From positions 528,124 through 592,123 of the forward strand of contig NZ_JAPWIJ010000003.1 in the NCBI RefSeq assembly GCF_027270735.1: a stretch of 64,000 nt of DNA. The letters are read 5' to 3'. The DNA is from Rhodococcus ruber. Its GTDB lineage: Bacteria; Actinomycetota; Actinomycetes; Mycobacteriales; Mycobacteriaceae. The notes under the pieces were generated by a model. That model was not told the origin of the DNA. It worked only from the letters and a program-made list of their open reading frames with translations, and searched no databases. This document shows, one piece after another, positions 29,834 through 39,201 of the stretch. The translations under genes and the position numbers were made by a program. How positions within the stretch are numbered: the first letter of the stretch is position 1; the number at the start of each line of letters is the position of its first letter.

Positions 29834-31216
29834 CTATTCCAGTCCGGCGCGAACGATGCCCAATATCTCGGTCGAAAGTGCATCCACATCTGCGTCGGTA
29901 CGCGCTTCCACGTTCAGTCGGAGCAGCGGTTCGGTGTTCGAGGCCCTCAGGTTGAACCAGGAACCGTCGGCGAGATCGACTGTCACGCCGTCGAGTCGGT
30001 CGATGCCCGAGGTTCGATCGGCGAACGCAGCGAGCACGGCCTCGGTACGAGTTGCCGCGTCGTCGACGGTCGAGTTGATCTCGCCCGATGCACTGTAGGT
30101 CTCGTAGGCGGCCATCATCTCCGACAGTGGGCGGTCCTGTGCACCGAAAGCGGCGAGGACATGCAGCGCGGCGAGCATGCCGGAGTCGGCACCCCAGAAG
30201 TCCCGGAAGTAGTAGTGGGCAGAGTGTTCTCCGCCGAAGATGGCTCCGGTGTCGGCCATCTGCTGCTTGATGAAGGAATGGCCGACGCGGGTTCGCACCG
30301 GCGTGCCACCGAGCTCGATGACCAGCTCCGGAACGGAACGGGAGGTGATGAGGTTGTGGATGATGACCGCGCCGGGCTCCTTGGCCAGTTCACGCTCGGC
30401 CACCAGACAGGTGACGGCAGAGGGCGAAACCGGGTCGCCCTTCTCGTCGACGACGAAGCAGCGATCGGCGTCGCCGTCGAACGCGAGCCCGATAGCGGAG
30501 CCGGTCTCGACGACGAAACGCTGCAGATCCACCAGATTCGCCGGATCGAGCGGATTGGCCTCGTGGTTGGGAAAGCTGCCGTCGAGCTCGAAGAACAACG
30601 GCTCGATCGTCACCGGCAACGGTCCGAACACTGCAGGCACGGTGTGCCCGCCCATTCCGTTGCCTGCGTCCACGGCGATCTTCATGGAACCGATTCCCGA
30701 CAGATCGACCAGGTCTCGCAAGAACTGTGCATACTCGTCGAGGACGTCGCGGGACGTCACGGTGCCGGCCGGGCCGTCGAACTCGGGTACCCCGTTCACC
30801 AATTCGGCCTTGACGGTTGCCAGACCGGTGTCCTGTCCCACCGGCTTCGCGCCGGCCCGGCAGAGCTTGATCCCGTTGTACTTCGCCGGGTTGTGGCTGG
30901 CGGTGAACATCGCCCCCGGGCATTCGAGCAGGCCCGAGGCGAAGTACAGCTGATCGGTGGACGCCAGGCCGATGTGGACCACGTCGAGTCCCTGAGCGGT
31001 GACGCCGTCGGCGAAGGCGCGAGACAGCGCAGGCGACGAATCACGCATGTCATGGCCGATCACGACCGACCGCGCTGCCCCCGCCTCGTCACGAACCAGA
31101 CGCGCGAACGCGGCCCCGACGTCTCGCACGAACGCCTCGTCGATCTGCTCACCTACGACGCCACGGACGTCGTAGGCCTTGATGACGGCGTTGACGGACT
31201 CTGCGGTTCGGGCCAC
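29834..31216 (-). CDS. manB: Phosphomannomutase/phosphoglucomutase
   Basis: The 460-residue alpha-D-phosphohexomutase converts mannose-6-phosphate to mannose-1-phosphate. It has the phosphoserine loop MFTASHNPAKYNGIK, the metal loop DGDADRCFV, the sugar-binding GEHSAHYYF and the phosphate-binding SNTEPLLRL. The start was set to GTG 31216, which has AGGAG 7 nt upstream and begins VARTAESVNAVIKAYDVRG as in M. tuberculosis ManB; the open frame continues upstream but lacks similarity. The SIS-domain gene starts 70 nt downstream. Confidence 0.94.
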   Translation of the reverse strand: MARTAESVNAVIKAYDVRGVVGEQIDEAFVRDVGAAFARLVRDEAGAARSVVIGHDMRDSSPALSRAFADGVTAQGLDVVHIGLASTDQLYFASGLLECPGAMFTASHNPAKYNGIKLCRAGAKPVGQDTGLATVKAELVNGVPEFDGPAGTVTSRDVLDEYAQFLRDLVDLSGIGSMKIAVDAGNGMGGHTVPAVFGPLPVTIEPLFFELDGSFPNHEANPLDPANLVDLQRFVVETGSAIGLAFDGDADRCFVVDEKGDPVSPSAVTCLVAERELAKEPGAVIIHNLITSRSVPELVIELGGTPVRTRVGHSFIKQQMADTGAIFGGEHSAHYYFRDFWGADSGMLAALHVLAAFGAQDRPLSEMMAAYETYSASGEINSTVDDAATRTEAVLAAFADRTSGIDRLDGVTVDLADGSWFNLRASNTEPLLRLNVEARTDADVDALSTEILGIVRAGLE

Positions 31217-31401
31217 GAAGATTCTCCTGGTGATCGTTCTTGCGACGCCGAACATCGGCGTCGTCGAGCGTGTGTGACGGTGCGTCCGCACCGGTATCGG
31301 CAGAAGGGCACAGACCGTTTCGGTCCTGCTCGAAAACCTTGCCAGACGGCAGTCGGACCGGCCAGTCGGACGTCGATCGTCACACCGCTGTGCGCGGCGG
31401 C

Positions 31402-31809
31402 TCAGGACGTGGGGTCGGGAAGCACTCGAAGGTGACCGCGCCTGCCCGTTCGGACGGCCGGGGCGGATCGTCGTTCACCGTCGGAAGAACGAGACGCGGA
31501 CCGATCCATCTCACGGTCCTCGGAGCGGACGCGATCGCCGCGGCCCGCTTCACGAACTGCCTCTGCCAGTGCTGTCAGGTCGTCCTCGTCAGGCGTCGAC
31601 GTCGAGTAGCCACCCTCGTACCGTACGAGCTCCCAGCCCTTCGGCGCGGTGGTCGTCGACGCGTGGATCTCGCACAGATCCCACGAATGTGGCTCGTCCA
31701 CGGTGGCCAGCGGCCCGACGACCGCGGTGGAATCGGAGTAGACGTATGTGAGCGTTGCAACAGCAGAACGGTTGCAACCAGGCCTGCAGCAGCCACGCAG
31801 TGATCTCAC
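31402..31809 (-). CDS. DUF3499-family protein
   Basis: The 135-residue protein begins RGCCRPGCNRSAVATLTYVYSDS and has PHSWDLCEIHAS, matching the actinobacterial DUF3499 family (Rv3258c). The four cysteines and the histidine could bind zinc. The C-terminal third is charged and probably disordered. Function is unknown. The GTG start lies 6 nt after a TAGTCT -10 element, so the mRNA is probably leaderless. It is divergent from the metallopeptidase-like gene and upstream of manB. Confidence 0.88.
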   Translation of the reverse strand: MRSLRGCCRPGCNRSAVATLTYVYSDSTAVVGPLATVDEPHSWDLCEIHASTTTAPKGWELVRYEGGYSTSTPDEDDLTALAEAVREAGRGDRVRSEDREMDRSASRSSDGERRSAPAVRTGRRGHLRVLPDPTS

Positions 31810-31815
31810 GAGTGC

Positions 31816-31821
31816 AGACTA
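31816..31821 (-). promoter_or_regulatory. -10 element for leaderless DUF3499 gene
   Basis: TAGTCT on the minus strand ends 6 nt before the GTG at 31809. Confidence 0.6.
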
Positions 31822-31869
31822 TCCGGTGGGTGCAACCGACCGAACGACCGACACACCGGTCGAGCGCGA

Positions 31870-31875
31870 TAACCT
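31870..31875 (+). promoter_or_regulatory. -10 element for leaderless metallopeptidase-like gene
   Basis: TAACCT ends 6 nt (all C) before ATG 31882; no ribosome-binding site is visible. Confidence 0.6.
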
Positions 31876-31881
31876 CCCCCC

Positions 31882-32367
31882 ATGCCTCGATTCTCCTCCG
31901 CGCGCAGAGTCACCTCTCGGTCCGTGGCACGGCACGGCCGCGGCATCCGCGGACCGGTTCTGCCCGACGACGTCCCAGCCAGGCGCTCACGCGCAGAGAA
32001 GTTCGACCGGTACGTTCTCGACGCGTTCGCGCGAATCGATCATCGATGGCACGACAAGCTTTCGAAACTGGACATCGCTGTCGACGACGTGCCCAAGATC
32101 AGGGCACTGGATCCGGAGTCCGTGACATGGCCACCCGAAGTTGTGGCAGAGGGTCCCGTGCCGTTGTCACGATTGGTGCCGGCCGGGATAGACAAGCGCG
32201 GTGAGACGACACGCGCCAGGGTGGTGCTGTTCCGACGACCGCTCGAGCGTCGCGCAAAGCACCCGGAAGATCTGGAAGACCTGTTGTTCGAGGTTCTGGT
32301 GGAGCAGGTAGCGACCTATCTCGGTATCGACCCGGACGAGGTGGATCCGAACAGCGCCGCGCAGTGA
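31882..32367 (+). CDS. Metallopeptidase-family (zincin-like) protein with degenerate active site
   Basis: The 161-residue protein matches the MMP-like zincin family in length and in segments such as LDAFARIDHRWHDKLSKLDIAVDDVPKI and RARVVLFRRPLERRAKHPEDLEDLLFEVL. Where active members have HExxHHFG, this one has VEQVATYLGI, so the zinc ligands are lost. The same region in M. tuberculosis Rv3259 is, as I recall, similar. It is unlikely to be a protease and may have kept only a binding role. It is divergent from the DUF3499 gene and convergent with whiB2. Confidence 0.8.
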   Translation: MPRFSSARRVTSRSVARHGRGIRGPVLPDDVPARRSRAEKFDRYVLDAFARIDHRWHDKLSKLDIAVDDVPKIRALDPESVTWPPEVVAEGPVPLSRLVPAGIDKRGETTRARVVLFRRPLERRAKHPEDLEDLLFEVLVEQVATYLGIDPDEVDPNSAAQ

Positions 32368-32408
32368 TGGTCCGGCGGGTGATGGCCCGGAGAGTGATGG
32401 GCCGAGCG
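32364..32408. repeat. Three tandem 15-bp repeats after the zincin-like gene
   Basis: GTGATGG(T/C/G)CCG-type units run 32364-32378, 32379-32393 and 32394-32408, beginning in the stop codon and filling most of the gap to whiB2. Confidence 0.75.
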
Positions 32409-32430
32409 CAACCGAGAGTCGGTGGAGCGC

Positions 32431-32943
32431 TCAGCCGATTCCGCGCTTGAGTCGACGCCGTTCCCGCTCGGACAGCCCGCCCCAGATACCGAACCGCTCG
32501 TCGTTGGCGAGTGCGTACTCGAGGCATTCGTCCTTGACCTCGCAGCCGAGGCAGATTCGCTTGGCCTCGCGGGTCGATCCACCCTTCTCCGGGAAGAAGG
32601 CCTCGGGATCGGTCTGGGCGCACAGCGCGCGCTCCTGCCACTGATCCTCGATCTCCTCGAACATTTCGTCGAATCCTGCGACGAGACTGAGGAACGGTTT
32701 GGCCGGCGGAACCGACTCGGCAACGAACGGCATCAGGTCGGCGTCGGAGTCGACATCGCTGTCGGTATCGCCGCCGGTCTCGAACTGTGTCTCGATCGTT
32801 CGGGTCACGTACGCAGAACCCGCGTCGATCGTGACGCTCGAATCTGCCCCGTTGTCGGACTCGGTCTGCGGCGCGTCGTCGACAGCGCTGAGGTGTGCAG
32901 TGGGTCCGCCCCGCTGATCACGTGTCACGTGCTCGTCATACAT
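32431..32943 (-). CDS. whiB2: WhiB2-type iron-sulfur regulator (WhmD-like)
   Basis: The C-terminal 80 residues (DQWQERALCAQTDPEAFFPEKGG, then RICLGCEVKDECLEYAL, GIWGGLSERERRRLKR) carry the four [4Fe-4S] cysteines and match WhiB2/WhmD, needed for division and septation in mycobacteria. The start is uncertain. ATG 32943 has GGAGGCGG upstream and gives 170 residues with an acidic, disordered N-terminal extension. Shorter starts (for example MPFVAESVPP or MFEEIEDQW) would match the 89-residue M. tuberculosis form better. It is convergent with the zincin-like gene. Confidence 0.92.
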   Translation of the reverse strand: MYDEHVTRDQRGGPTAHLSAVDDAPQTESDNGADSSVTIDAGSAYVTRTIETQFETGGDTDSDVDSDADLMPFVAESVPPAKPFLSLVAGFDEMFEEIEDQWQERALCAQTDPEAFFPEKGGSTREAKRICLGCEVKDECLEYALANDERFGIWGGLSERERRRLKRGIG

Positions 32944-33168
32944 CGCTTCCGCCTCCTCACCTGTGCTAGCGCAGATACTTTCGGTCTTCGTGTGCTCGAA
33001 TACCTTGCCCCGCGCAGGTATTCGGTCGAACTGGCGCGCCCGAACGCACGAGCGTCCGTCCAACTCTCGACCTCTACTCGACGTCCACGCAACGACGAAC
33101 AGGAAGGGAACGAGTGTTCGAAACCAGGTTCGCTGCAATCGAACTCGTGCTGCGAACACTGAATGACA

Positions 33169-33198
33169 TACCTGTGATTAGACACGCACAGGTGTGTC
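33169..33198. promoter_or_regulatory. Overlapping inverted repeats upstream of whiB2
   Basis: ACCTGTG (33169-33175) pairs with CACAGGT (33187-33193). An inverted GACAC pair lies at 33181-33185 and 33194-33198 (GTGTC). GACAC is the core recognised by WhiA in Streptomyces, so a WhiA or other operator is possible. Confidence 0.4.
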
Positions 33199-33367
33199 GC
33201 GGTCAAGCCGATCGCGCAAATCCAATACCATCCCATGCCCGAAATCGGCTGTCTCCCCGAATCGGAGCCCGTCCCGTGCGTGTCGCGGCGGTTCTCGCAC
33301 CCGCACACCGTCCGCTCGTACGGCGCAGCACCGGGTGGGCGCTCGCCCCGCACCGCCGCAACCCCAC

Positions 33368-33373
33368 TAGGCT
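33368..33373 (+). promoter_or_regulatory. -10 element for leaderless fbiA
   Basis: TAGGCT ends 8 nt before GTG 33382, and there is no Shine-Dalgarno sequence. Confidence 0.6.
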
Positions 33374-33381
33374 CGTGCGTT

Positions 33382-34356
33382 GTGAAAGTTACTGTTCTGG
33401 TCGGTGGCGTCGGTGGCGCACGGTTCCTTCAGGGTCTCAAATCCTTGTTCGGCGACAACCCCGAGCACGAGATAACTGCGGTGGTCAATGTCGGCGACGA
33501 CGTGTGGATGCACGGCCTTCGCATCTGCCCGGATCTCGATACGTGCATGTACACGCTGGGTGACGGAATCGACACCGAGCGAGGATGGGGCCGCATCGCC
33601 GAGACCTGGAACGCTCGTGACGAGTTGGCGGCCTACGGTGCCGATCCCGACTGGTTCGGACTCGGTGACCGTGACATCGCCACACACCTCATCCGCAGTC
33701 GGATGTTGCGCACCGGATTTCCGCTGTCGGCAGTCACCGAAGCTCTCTGCAACCGGTGGCAACCGGGCGTCCGGCTGCTGCCTGTCACCGACGATCGCTC
33801 GGAGACCCACGTGGTGGTCACCGATCCCGACGATCCGAGCGGTGAGCAGCAGCGCGCAATCCACTTCCAGGAGTGGTGGGTTCGCTACCGCGCGCAGATT
33901 CCGACCCACAGTTTCGCCAACATCGGTGCCGAACAAGCAACTCCGGCACCGGGAGTGGTGGAAGCGATCACCGAAGCCGACGCGGTCGTCCTGGCGCCGT
34001 CCAACCCGGTGGTGAGCGTCGGCGCGATCCTTGCGGTGCCGGGTATCCGCGGGGCCCTCAGGACAACCGAGGCCAAGGTCGTCGGCCTCTCCCCCGTCGT
34101 CGACGGTAAACCGTTGCGCGGCATGGCCGACGAGTGCCTGTCCGTCATCGGTGTCGACACCACTGCACAGGCGGTAGGCCGTCACTACGGAAGCCGAAGC
34201 GGTACCGGCATTCTCGACGCGTGGCTGGTGCACACCACCGACGCCGCGGTCGTCGACGGAGTGGACGTGCAGTCGGTCCCGTTGCTGATGACCGACCCCG
34301 AGACCACAGCGGTGATGGCGCGTACAGCGCTGCTCGCGGCTGGACTCGACCTGTGA
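33382..34356 (+). CDS. fbiA: Phosphoenolpyruvate transferase FbiA (coenzyme F420 synthesis)
   Basis: The 324-residue CofD/FbiA enzyme joins the phosphoenolpyruvyl-guanosine donor to the deazaflavin Fo, giving dehydro-F420-0. Conserved segments are [73 protein letters not shown] and [18 protein letters not shown]. The GTG start agrees with the M. tuberculosis N terminus and with the -10 element 8 nt upstream. The stop overlaps the fbiB start by 4 nt (GTGA). Confidence 0.95.
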   Translation: MKVTVLVGGVGGARFLQGLKSLFGDNPEHEITAVVNVGDDVWMHGLRICPDLDTCMYTLGDGIDTERGWGRIAETWNARDELAAYGADPDWFGLGDRDIATHLIRSRMLRTGFPLSAVTEALCNRWQPGVRLLPVTDDRSETHVVVTDPDDPSGEQQRAIHFQEWWVRYRAQIPTHSFANIGAEQATPAPGVVEAITEADAVVLAPSNPVVSVGAILAVPGIRGALRTTEAKVVGLSPVVDGKPLRGMADECLSVIGVDTTAQAVGRHYGSRSGTGILDAWLVHTTDAAVVDGVDVQSVPLLMTDPETTAVMARTALLAAGLDL

Positions 34357-35732
34357 CCGATCCACGCGCGACCGACTCGAAGTCTCCGGTACCGAGCGAT
34401 CATGCACCGGGCGGTTCGATCGAAATGCTGCCGATCACCGGGCTCCCGGAATTCAGGCCGGGTGACGACCTGGCTTCGGCGATCGCCGAGCGAGCGCCGT
34501 GGTTGCGCGACGGCGACATCCTGATCGTCACCAGCAAGATCGTCTCCAAGGTCGAGGGCCGGTTGGTGCAGGCACCGCACGATGCCGACGAGCGAGACGC
34601 TGCCCGCAGGGTGCTGGTGGAGCAGGAAGCGGTGCGCATCGTTGCGCGCAAGGGCCGAACCCTCATCACCGAGAACCGGCTGGGCATCGTGCAGGCCGCG
34701 TCGGGCATCGACGGCTCCAACGTCGACGGTGGCGAACTGGCACTGCTGCCCGAGGACCCCGACGCCAGCGCCGCATCACTGCGCGCAGCTCTCGGCGAAC
34801 TGCTGGGGGTGACGGTGGCCGTGGTCGTCACCGACACCATGGGGCGCGCCTGGCGGATCGGGCAGACCGACGCCGCCATCGGCGCAGCCGGCCTTCCGGT
34901 TCTGCACGCCTACGCCGGAGCCGAAGACGGTCAGGGCAACGAGCTCGTGGTCACCGAGGTCGCGATCGCGGACGAGCTCGCTGCCGCAGGCGATCTGGTG
35001 AAGGGCAAGCTGGGCGGTGTCCCGATCGCCGTCGTACGCGGCTTGGCACCGGTCGACGACGGTTCCACCGCGGCGGCCCTCCTGCGCGGCGGCGAAGACG
35101 ACTTGTTCTGGCTCGGAACCGCCGAAGCACTCGATCGTGGCCGTCGGGAGGCTCTGCTCCTGAGACGGTCGGTGCGCTCGTTCTCCTCCGACCCGGTCGA
35201 TCCCGAGCTGATTCGGGCTTCGGTTGCCGACGCTCTCACCGCCCCTGCCCCGCACCACACTCGACCGGTCCGGTTCGTGTGGGTCAGAACCCCGGCGCTG
35301 CGGCGTCGGCTGCTCGAGACCATGCGCGAGCAGTGGCGCGCCGACCTGACCGAAGACGGCCTCAGCGAGGAACGGATCGCCGCGCGACTGAGCCGCGGTG
35401 ACATTCTGTTCGACGCACCGGAAATCGTCGTGCCGTTCTGTGTGCCGGACGGCGCGCACTCGTACCCCGACGAGAGGCGTCGAGCCGCGGAGGACACGAT
35501 GTTCACCGTGGCGGTCGGTGCCGCCGTACAAGGTCTGCTCGTCGCCCTCGCGGTGCGGGAGCTGGGCAGCTGCTGGATCGGCTCGACCATTTTCGCCGCC
35601 GATACCGTGCGCGCCGAACTCGGACTGCGTGCAGATTGGAAAGCCATGGGAGCCATCGCAATCGGGCACCCCAGCGAGCCGTCGACGGTTCGGGATCCGG
35701 TGCTGCCCGGCTCGTCACTGTTGGAGCTCTGA
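34353..35732 (+). CDS. fbiB: Bifunctional F420-0 gamma-glutamyl ligase/dehydro-F420 reductase FbiB
   Basis: The 459-residue protein has an N-terminal CofE-like ligase ([57 protein letters not shown], residues about 20-250). The C-terminal nitroreductase-like FMN domain ([12 protein letters not shown] to [10 protein letters not shown] and [11 protein letters not shown], residues about 260-459) reduces dehydro-F420-0. The ligase adds glutamates to make F420-n. The GTG start overlaps fbiA by 4 nt, so the two are coupled. The Nudix gene starts 1 nt after its stop. Confidence 0.95.
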   Translation: MTDPRATDSKSPVPSDHAPGGSIEMLPITGLPEFRPGDDLASAIAERAPWLRDGDILIVTSKIVSKVEGRLVQAPHDADERDAARRVLVEQEAVRIVARKGRTLITENRLGIVQAASGIDGSNVDGGELALLPEDPDASAASLRAALGELLGVTVAVVVTDTMGRAWRIGQTDAAIGAAGLPVLHAYAGAEDGQGNELVVTEVAIADELAAAGDLVKGKLGGVPIAVVRGLAPVDDGSTAAALLRGGEDDLFWLGTAEALDRGRREALLLRRSVRSFSSDPVDPELIRASVADALTAPAPHHTRPVRFVWVRTPALRRRLLETMREQWRADLTEDGLSEERIAARLSRGDILFDAPEIVVPFCVPDGAHSYPDERRRAAEDTMFTVAVGAAVQGLLVALAVRELGSCWIGSTIFAADTVRAELGLRADWKAMGAIAIGHPSEPSTVRDPVLPGSSLLEL

Positions 35733-35733
35733 C

Positions 35734-36300
35734 GTGTCGGAGTCGACGCCACCTCATTCGACTCTGTGGAGTTCGGTCGGAGCATCGCTCGATCGATGGG
35801 CACCGTCCGATTCCAGCGACGAATCGCTCCGGCACACGATGCTGGCGTTTCTGCACAGCAACCCGGATGCATGTCTGCGCGCCAACGAGGCCGGCCACTT
35901 CACGGCGTCCTCGCTGGTGCTGAACGAATCGGGAAGCCACGTGCTGCTGACTCTTCATCCGAAGGTCGGCCGGTGGATTCAACTGGGCGGCCACTGCGAA
36001 CCGACGGACCACACTGTGGTCGACGCGGCCCTGCGTGAGGCCACCGAGGAATCCGGGATCGCTGATCTGGCCATCGATCCGGCACTGCTTTCGGCGCACA
36101 CGCACCCGATCACGTGCTCGCTGGGTAAGGCGACCCGGCACCTCGACCTGAGGTTCCTGGTGCGCGCCCCGGACGGTGCCCGAGCGGTGCGCAGCGAGGA
36201 GTCGACGGATCTTCGATGGTGGCCGGTGGACGCTCTGCCGGACACCGCCGAGCACGAGACGATCGACCGTCTCGTCGCACTCGCTGCACGCCGCCGGTAG
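35734..36300 (+). CDS. Nudix hydrolase
   Basis: A 188-residue Nudix protein with GGHCEPTDHTVVDAALREATEESGI at about residues 87-111. The REATEESG core is intact, while the upstream glutamate of the Nudix box is shifted (GGHCEPTD), as in a common actinobacterial subfamily. The substrate is unknown. The GTG start lies 1 nt after the fbiB stop, so it probably belongs to the fbiA-fbiB transcript. It converges on manC with a 16-nt gap. Confidence 0.87.
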   Translation: MSESTPPHSTLWSSVGASLDRWAPSDSSDESLRHTMLAFLHSNPDACLRANEAGHFTASSLVLNESGSHVLLTLHPKVGRWIQLGGHCEPTDHTVVDAALREATEESGIADLAIDPALLSAHTHPITCSLGKATRHLDLRFLVRAPDGARAVRSEESTDLRWWPVDALPDTAEHETIDRLVALAARRR

Positions 36301-36316
36301 CGACGAGCAGGTCGGG

Positions 36317-37411
36317 TCAGACGTCGGTGGAGAAGCGCACTCCGCCGTCGGGCAGCTTGACGCCGGGCCATACGCGTGCGCCGCGGAGCAGCTCACAACG
36401 TGCTCCGATGTCCGCACCGTCGCCGATGACCGCGTCTCGCACCAGGGCGCGAGGTCCGATGCGGGAACCGAAGCCCAGAATGGACCGCTCGACGACGGCC
36501 CCCGCCTCGACAACCGCACCGTCGAACACGACGGCACCGTCCAGGCGAGCTCCGGCACCGATCTCGGCCCCCCGGCCGACGACGGTTCCGCCGATCAACA
36601 GTGCGCCGGGTGCCACTCCTGCGCTCGGGTGAACCAAGGATTCACCTCGATCTCCGTGCAGCGCAGGCGACGGCGCGATGCCGCGGACCAGATCGGCCGA
36701 GCCCTTGACGAAGTCTTCCGGCGTACCCATGTCACGCCAATATGCGCTGTCGACGTGTCCGTAGACCTTCTTGTCCTCGGCGAGCAAGGCAGGAAACACC
36801 TCTCGCTCCACCGACACCGGCCGGCCGGCCGGGATGGACTCGATGATCTCGCGCTTGAAAACGTAGCAACCGGCGTTGATCTGGTCGGTCGGCGGATCCT
36901 GTGTCTTCTCGAGAAACGCTGTCACGCGGCCGGATTCGTCGGTGGGCACACAACCGAACGCGCGCGGGTCGCCGACACGAACCAGATGCAACGTGACATC
37001 GGCGTCGGTGGTTCGGTGCGTATCGAGAACTGCCGTCAGATCGGTGCCGCCCAGCACGTCGCCGTTGAAGACCATGACGTTCTCGGCACGCAGTCGCGGT
37101 AGGACGTTCCTGATGCCTCCGCCGGTGCCGAGCGGCTCGGTCTCGAAGACGTATTCGAGATCGATGCCGAGCGAGGATCCGTCTCCGAAATGCTGCTCGA
37201 ACACTTCGGCTTTGAACGATGTTCCGAGGACGACGTGCTCGATACCCGCGGCCTTGATGCGGGCCAAGAGATGGGTCAGGAACGGTAGGCCGGCGGTGGG
37301 GAGCATCGGCTTGGGTGCCGAGAGCGTCAGCGGCCTGAGCCGAGTTCCCTTGCCGCCGACCAGAATGACTGCATCGGTACGTGCGGCGACCGATGGGGAA
37401 CTATCCGACAT
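36317..37411 (-). CDS. manC: Mannose-1-phosphate guanylyltransferase (GDP-mannose synthesis)
   Basis: The 364-residue protein has a nucleotidyltransferase domain (AVILVGGKGTRLRPLTLSAPKP, then FNGDVLGGTDL) and a C-terminal left-handed beta-helix of hexapeptide repeats (GGTVVGRGAEIGAGARLDGAVV). It matches Rv3264c, the GDP-mannose pyrophosphorylase of mycobacteria. The start at ATG 37411 has AGAGG 6 nt upstream and overlaps the wbbL stop by 11 nt; the frame is open further upstream. With manA and manB it supplies GDP-mannose. Confidence 0.92.
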   Translation of the reverse strand: MSDSSPSVAARTDAVILVGGKGTRLRPLTLSAPKPMLPTAGLPFLTHLLARIKAAGIEHVVLGTSFKAEVFEQHFGDGSSLGIDLEYVFETEPLGTGGGIRNVLPRLRAENVMVFNGDVLGGTDLTAVLDTHRTTDADVTLHLVRVGDPRAFGCVPTDESGRVTAFLEKTQDPPTDQINAGCYVFKREIIESIPAGRPVSVEREVFPALLAEDKKVYGHVDSAYWRDMGTPEDFVKGSADLVRGIAPSPALHGDRGESLVHPSAGVAPGALLIGGTVVGRGAEIGAGARLDGAVVFDGAVVEAGAVVERSILGFGSRIGPRALVRDAVIGDGADIGARCELLRGARVWPGVKLPDGGVRFSTDV

Positions 37412-38312
37412 GTCCAGCCTCTGTTCTCTCGTCCGTGAGTCGTCCTTCAACTGCGCGGGCCCGAAGCGCCGAGGTCACAACGATCTTCGAGCGAAGACCG
37501 AGACCGGCGCGCAGAGCCAATCGTAAGGGAGCCTGCCACGTCTTCGCGTGCCTGTCGGCCTGGAAGCGGTACGCACTGGTGTGATGTGCGGGCAACATCA
37601 CTTCCGGATGCCGCCCTGCTGCATGGCCTTTCGAGTGGGTTACCTCGACATCGGGAACGTAGACGTTGTGCCAGCCCGCCCTGCCGAGCCGGTCACCGAG
37701 ATCGACGTCCTCCATGTACATGAAGTAGCGCGAGTCGAATCCGTCGATCGAATCGAACGCCGACCGCCGCAGCAACAGGCACGATCCCGACAGCCACCCC
37801 ACGGGTCGCTCGGTCACCGTCTCGTTCTCCTGGCGATACCGCTGAGTCCACGGGTTCTTCGGCCAGAGCTTGCCCAGTATCGCGTGGCCCGCACCCGACG
37901 TCAGATCGGGCACCGACCGAGCCGACGGGTAACGAGAGCCGTCGGGCTCGCGGATGAGAGGACCGAGAGAACCTGCTCGCGGCCACCGAGCCGCTGCGTC
38001 GAGCAATCCGTCGAGTGAACCGGGATGCCAGCGCACATCGGGGTTGGCCACGACGACGAATTCGACGGCCGGGTCCACGGCGGCCACCGCGCGATTGACC
38101 GCTGCTCCGTAACCGATGTTCGCGCCGGTGCGCAGCAACTCGGCCTCGTCGAATGCTGCCTCGGCTGCCTCGGGGGTGCCGTCGACCGAGCCGTTGTCGG
38201 CCATGATCACCCGATAGGGGCGCGTCGTGGCCTCACGTAGAGACGTCAGAAATTGATCCAGGTATTCGCCGGGCGAATAGGTCACCGTCACTACGGCCAG
38301 CTCGGAACTCAC
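37401..38312 (-). CDS. wbbL: Rhamnosyltransferase WbbL (arabinogalactan linker)
   Basis: A 303-residue family-2 glycosyltransferase with VTVTYSPGEYLDQFL, the VMADNGSVDGTPE loop, VVVANPDVRWHPG (DxD-like) and YFMYMEDVDLGDRLGRAGW. Its order with rmlD and manC matches M. tuberculosis WbbL1 (Rv3265c). That enzyme transfers rhamnose from dTDP-rhamnose onto GlcNAc-PP-decaprenol, making the disaccharide that joins arabinogalactan to peptidoglycan. It starts 34 nt after the rmlD stop and overlaps manC. Confidence 0.93.
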   Translation of the reverse strand: MSSELAVVTVTYSPGEYLDQFLTSLREATTRPYRVIMADNGSVDGTPEAAEAAFDEAELLRTGANIGYGAAVNRAVAAVDPAVEFVVVANPDVRWHPGSLDGLLDAAARWPRAGSLGPLIREPDGSRYPSARSVPDLTSGAGHAILGKLWPKNPWTQRYRQENETVTERPVGWLSGSCLLLRRSAFDSIDGFDSRYFMYMEDVDLGDRLGRAGWHNVYVPDVEVTHSKGHAAGRHPEVMLPAHHTSAYRFQADRHAKTWQAPLRLALRAGLGLRSKIVVTSALRARAVEGRLTDERTEAGHVG

Positions 38313-38346
38313 GCGGGCAAGAGTAGCCCGAGCACGGGCGAAAGCC

Positions 38347-39201
38347 TCATCTCGACTGCGTCAAGGCTGCCGTCAGTGCGGCCGACCACGGGCGCGCCGG
38401 CGTCAGGCCTGCGTCGACCCAGGCGGTCGGCGAGAGGACCGAGTAGGCAGGCCGGGGAGCCGGAACGACGTATTCGGCGCTCGAACAGGGCTGCACTCGC
38501 TCTGCATCGGCACCGATCTGTGTGAACACCGCGCGAGCGAGGTCGAACCAGCTGGCCTGCCCAGCGTTGGTGTAGTGCAGGGTCCGTCCCACCACGGTGG
38601 GGTCGGCTTCGATCTCGAGCAGGCCCGACGCCAGGTCGAGGGCGAACGTGGGCGAACCGATCTGATCGTTCACCACCGAGAGGGTCTCGCGCTCGCCTTC
38701 GAGCCGTCGCATCGTGGTCACGAAGTTCCTACCGGTGTTGTCGTACACCCACGCGGTCCGCACGATGACGGCCTCGGGCAACTCCTCGCGCACCGCGAGC
38801 TCGCCGGCGAGCTTGGTGCGTCCGTACGCCGACTGCGGCGCGGTCTTCGCGTCGACCTCGTACGGTTCGTTCGCTGTGCCGTCGAACACATAATCGGTGG
38901 ATACGTGGATCAAGCGAGCACCGACACGCCCGCAGGCGCGCGCAAGATTTCGGGGGCCGTCCGCATTGACGGCCATGGCCCTGGCCTCGTCGGTCTCGGC
39001 AGCGTCGACCGCGGTGTAAGCAGCACAGTTGATCACCGTTGCTCCCGCACTCACCGTGGCAGCGACCGCATCGGGGTCGGTGATGTCCAGGTCGGCGGAC
39101 GAATACGCGAGAACCTCCGCGCCGTTACCTCGCTCTGCAGCGAGAGCCACCACTCGGCGGCCCAACTGGCCGTGTGCACCGGTTACCACGATCGCATTCA
39201 C
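38347..39201 (-). CDS. rmlD: dTDP-4-dehydrorhamnose reductase
   Basis: The 284-residue SDR enzyme makes dTDP-rhamnose, the donor used by WbbL. The nucleotide-binding loop is VVTGAHGQLGRRV, followed by INCAAYTAVDAAE, LIHVSTDYVFDG and the YGRTKLAGE catalytic Tyr-Lys. The start at GTG 39201 (VNAIVVTGAHG) is set by the fold; GTG 39219 is an alternative, and the frame stays open far upstream. It is the first gene of the rmlD-wbbL-manC operon and divergent from the LCP gene. Confidence 0.93.
   Translation of the reverse strand: MNAIVVTGAHGQLGRRVVALAAERGNGAEVLAYSSADLDITDPDAVAATVSAGATVINCAAYTAVDAAETDEARAMAVNADGPRNLARACGRVGARLIHVSTDYVFDGTANEPYEVDAKTAPQSAYGRTKLAGELAVREELPEAVIVRTAWVYDNTGRNFVTTMRRLEGERETLSVVNDQIGSPTFALDLASGLLEIEADPTVVGRTLHYTNAGQASWFDLARAVFTQIGADAERVQPCSSAEYVVPAPRPAYSVLSPTAWVDAGLTPARPWSAALTAALTQSR

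Larger units (their letters stand above)
32944..33381. other. Long intergenic region between whiB2 and fbiA
   Basis: This 438-nt stretch holds the divergent promoters of whiB2 and fbiA. I see no convincing gene. It contains overlapping inverted repeats at 33169-33198 and the fbiA -10 element at its right end. A long whiB2 leader is likely. Confidence 0.6.
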
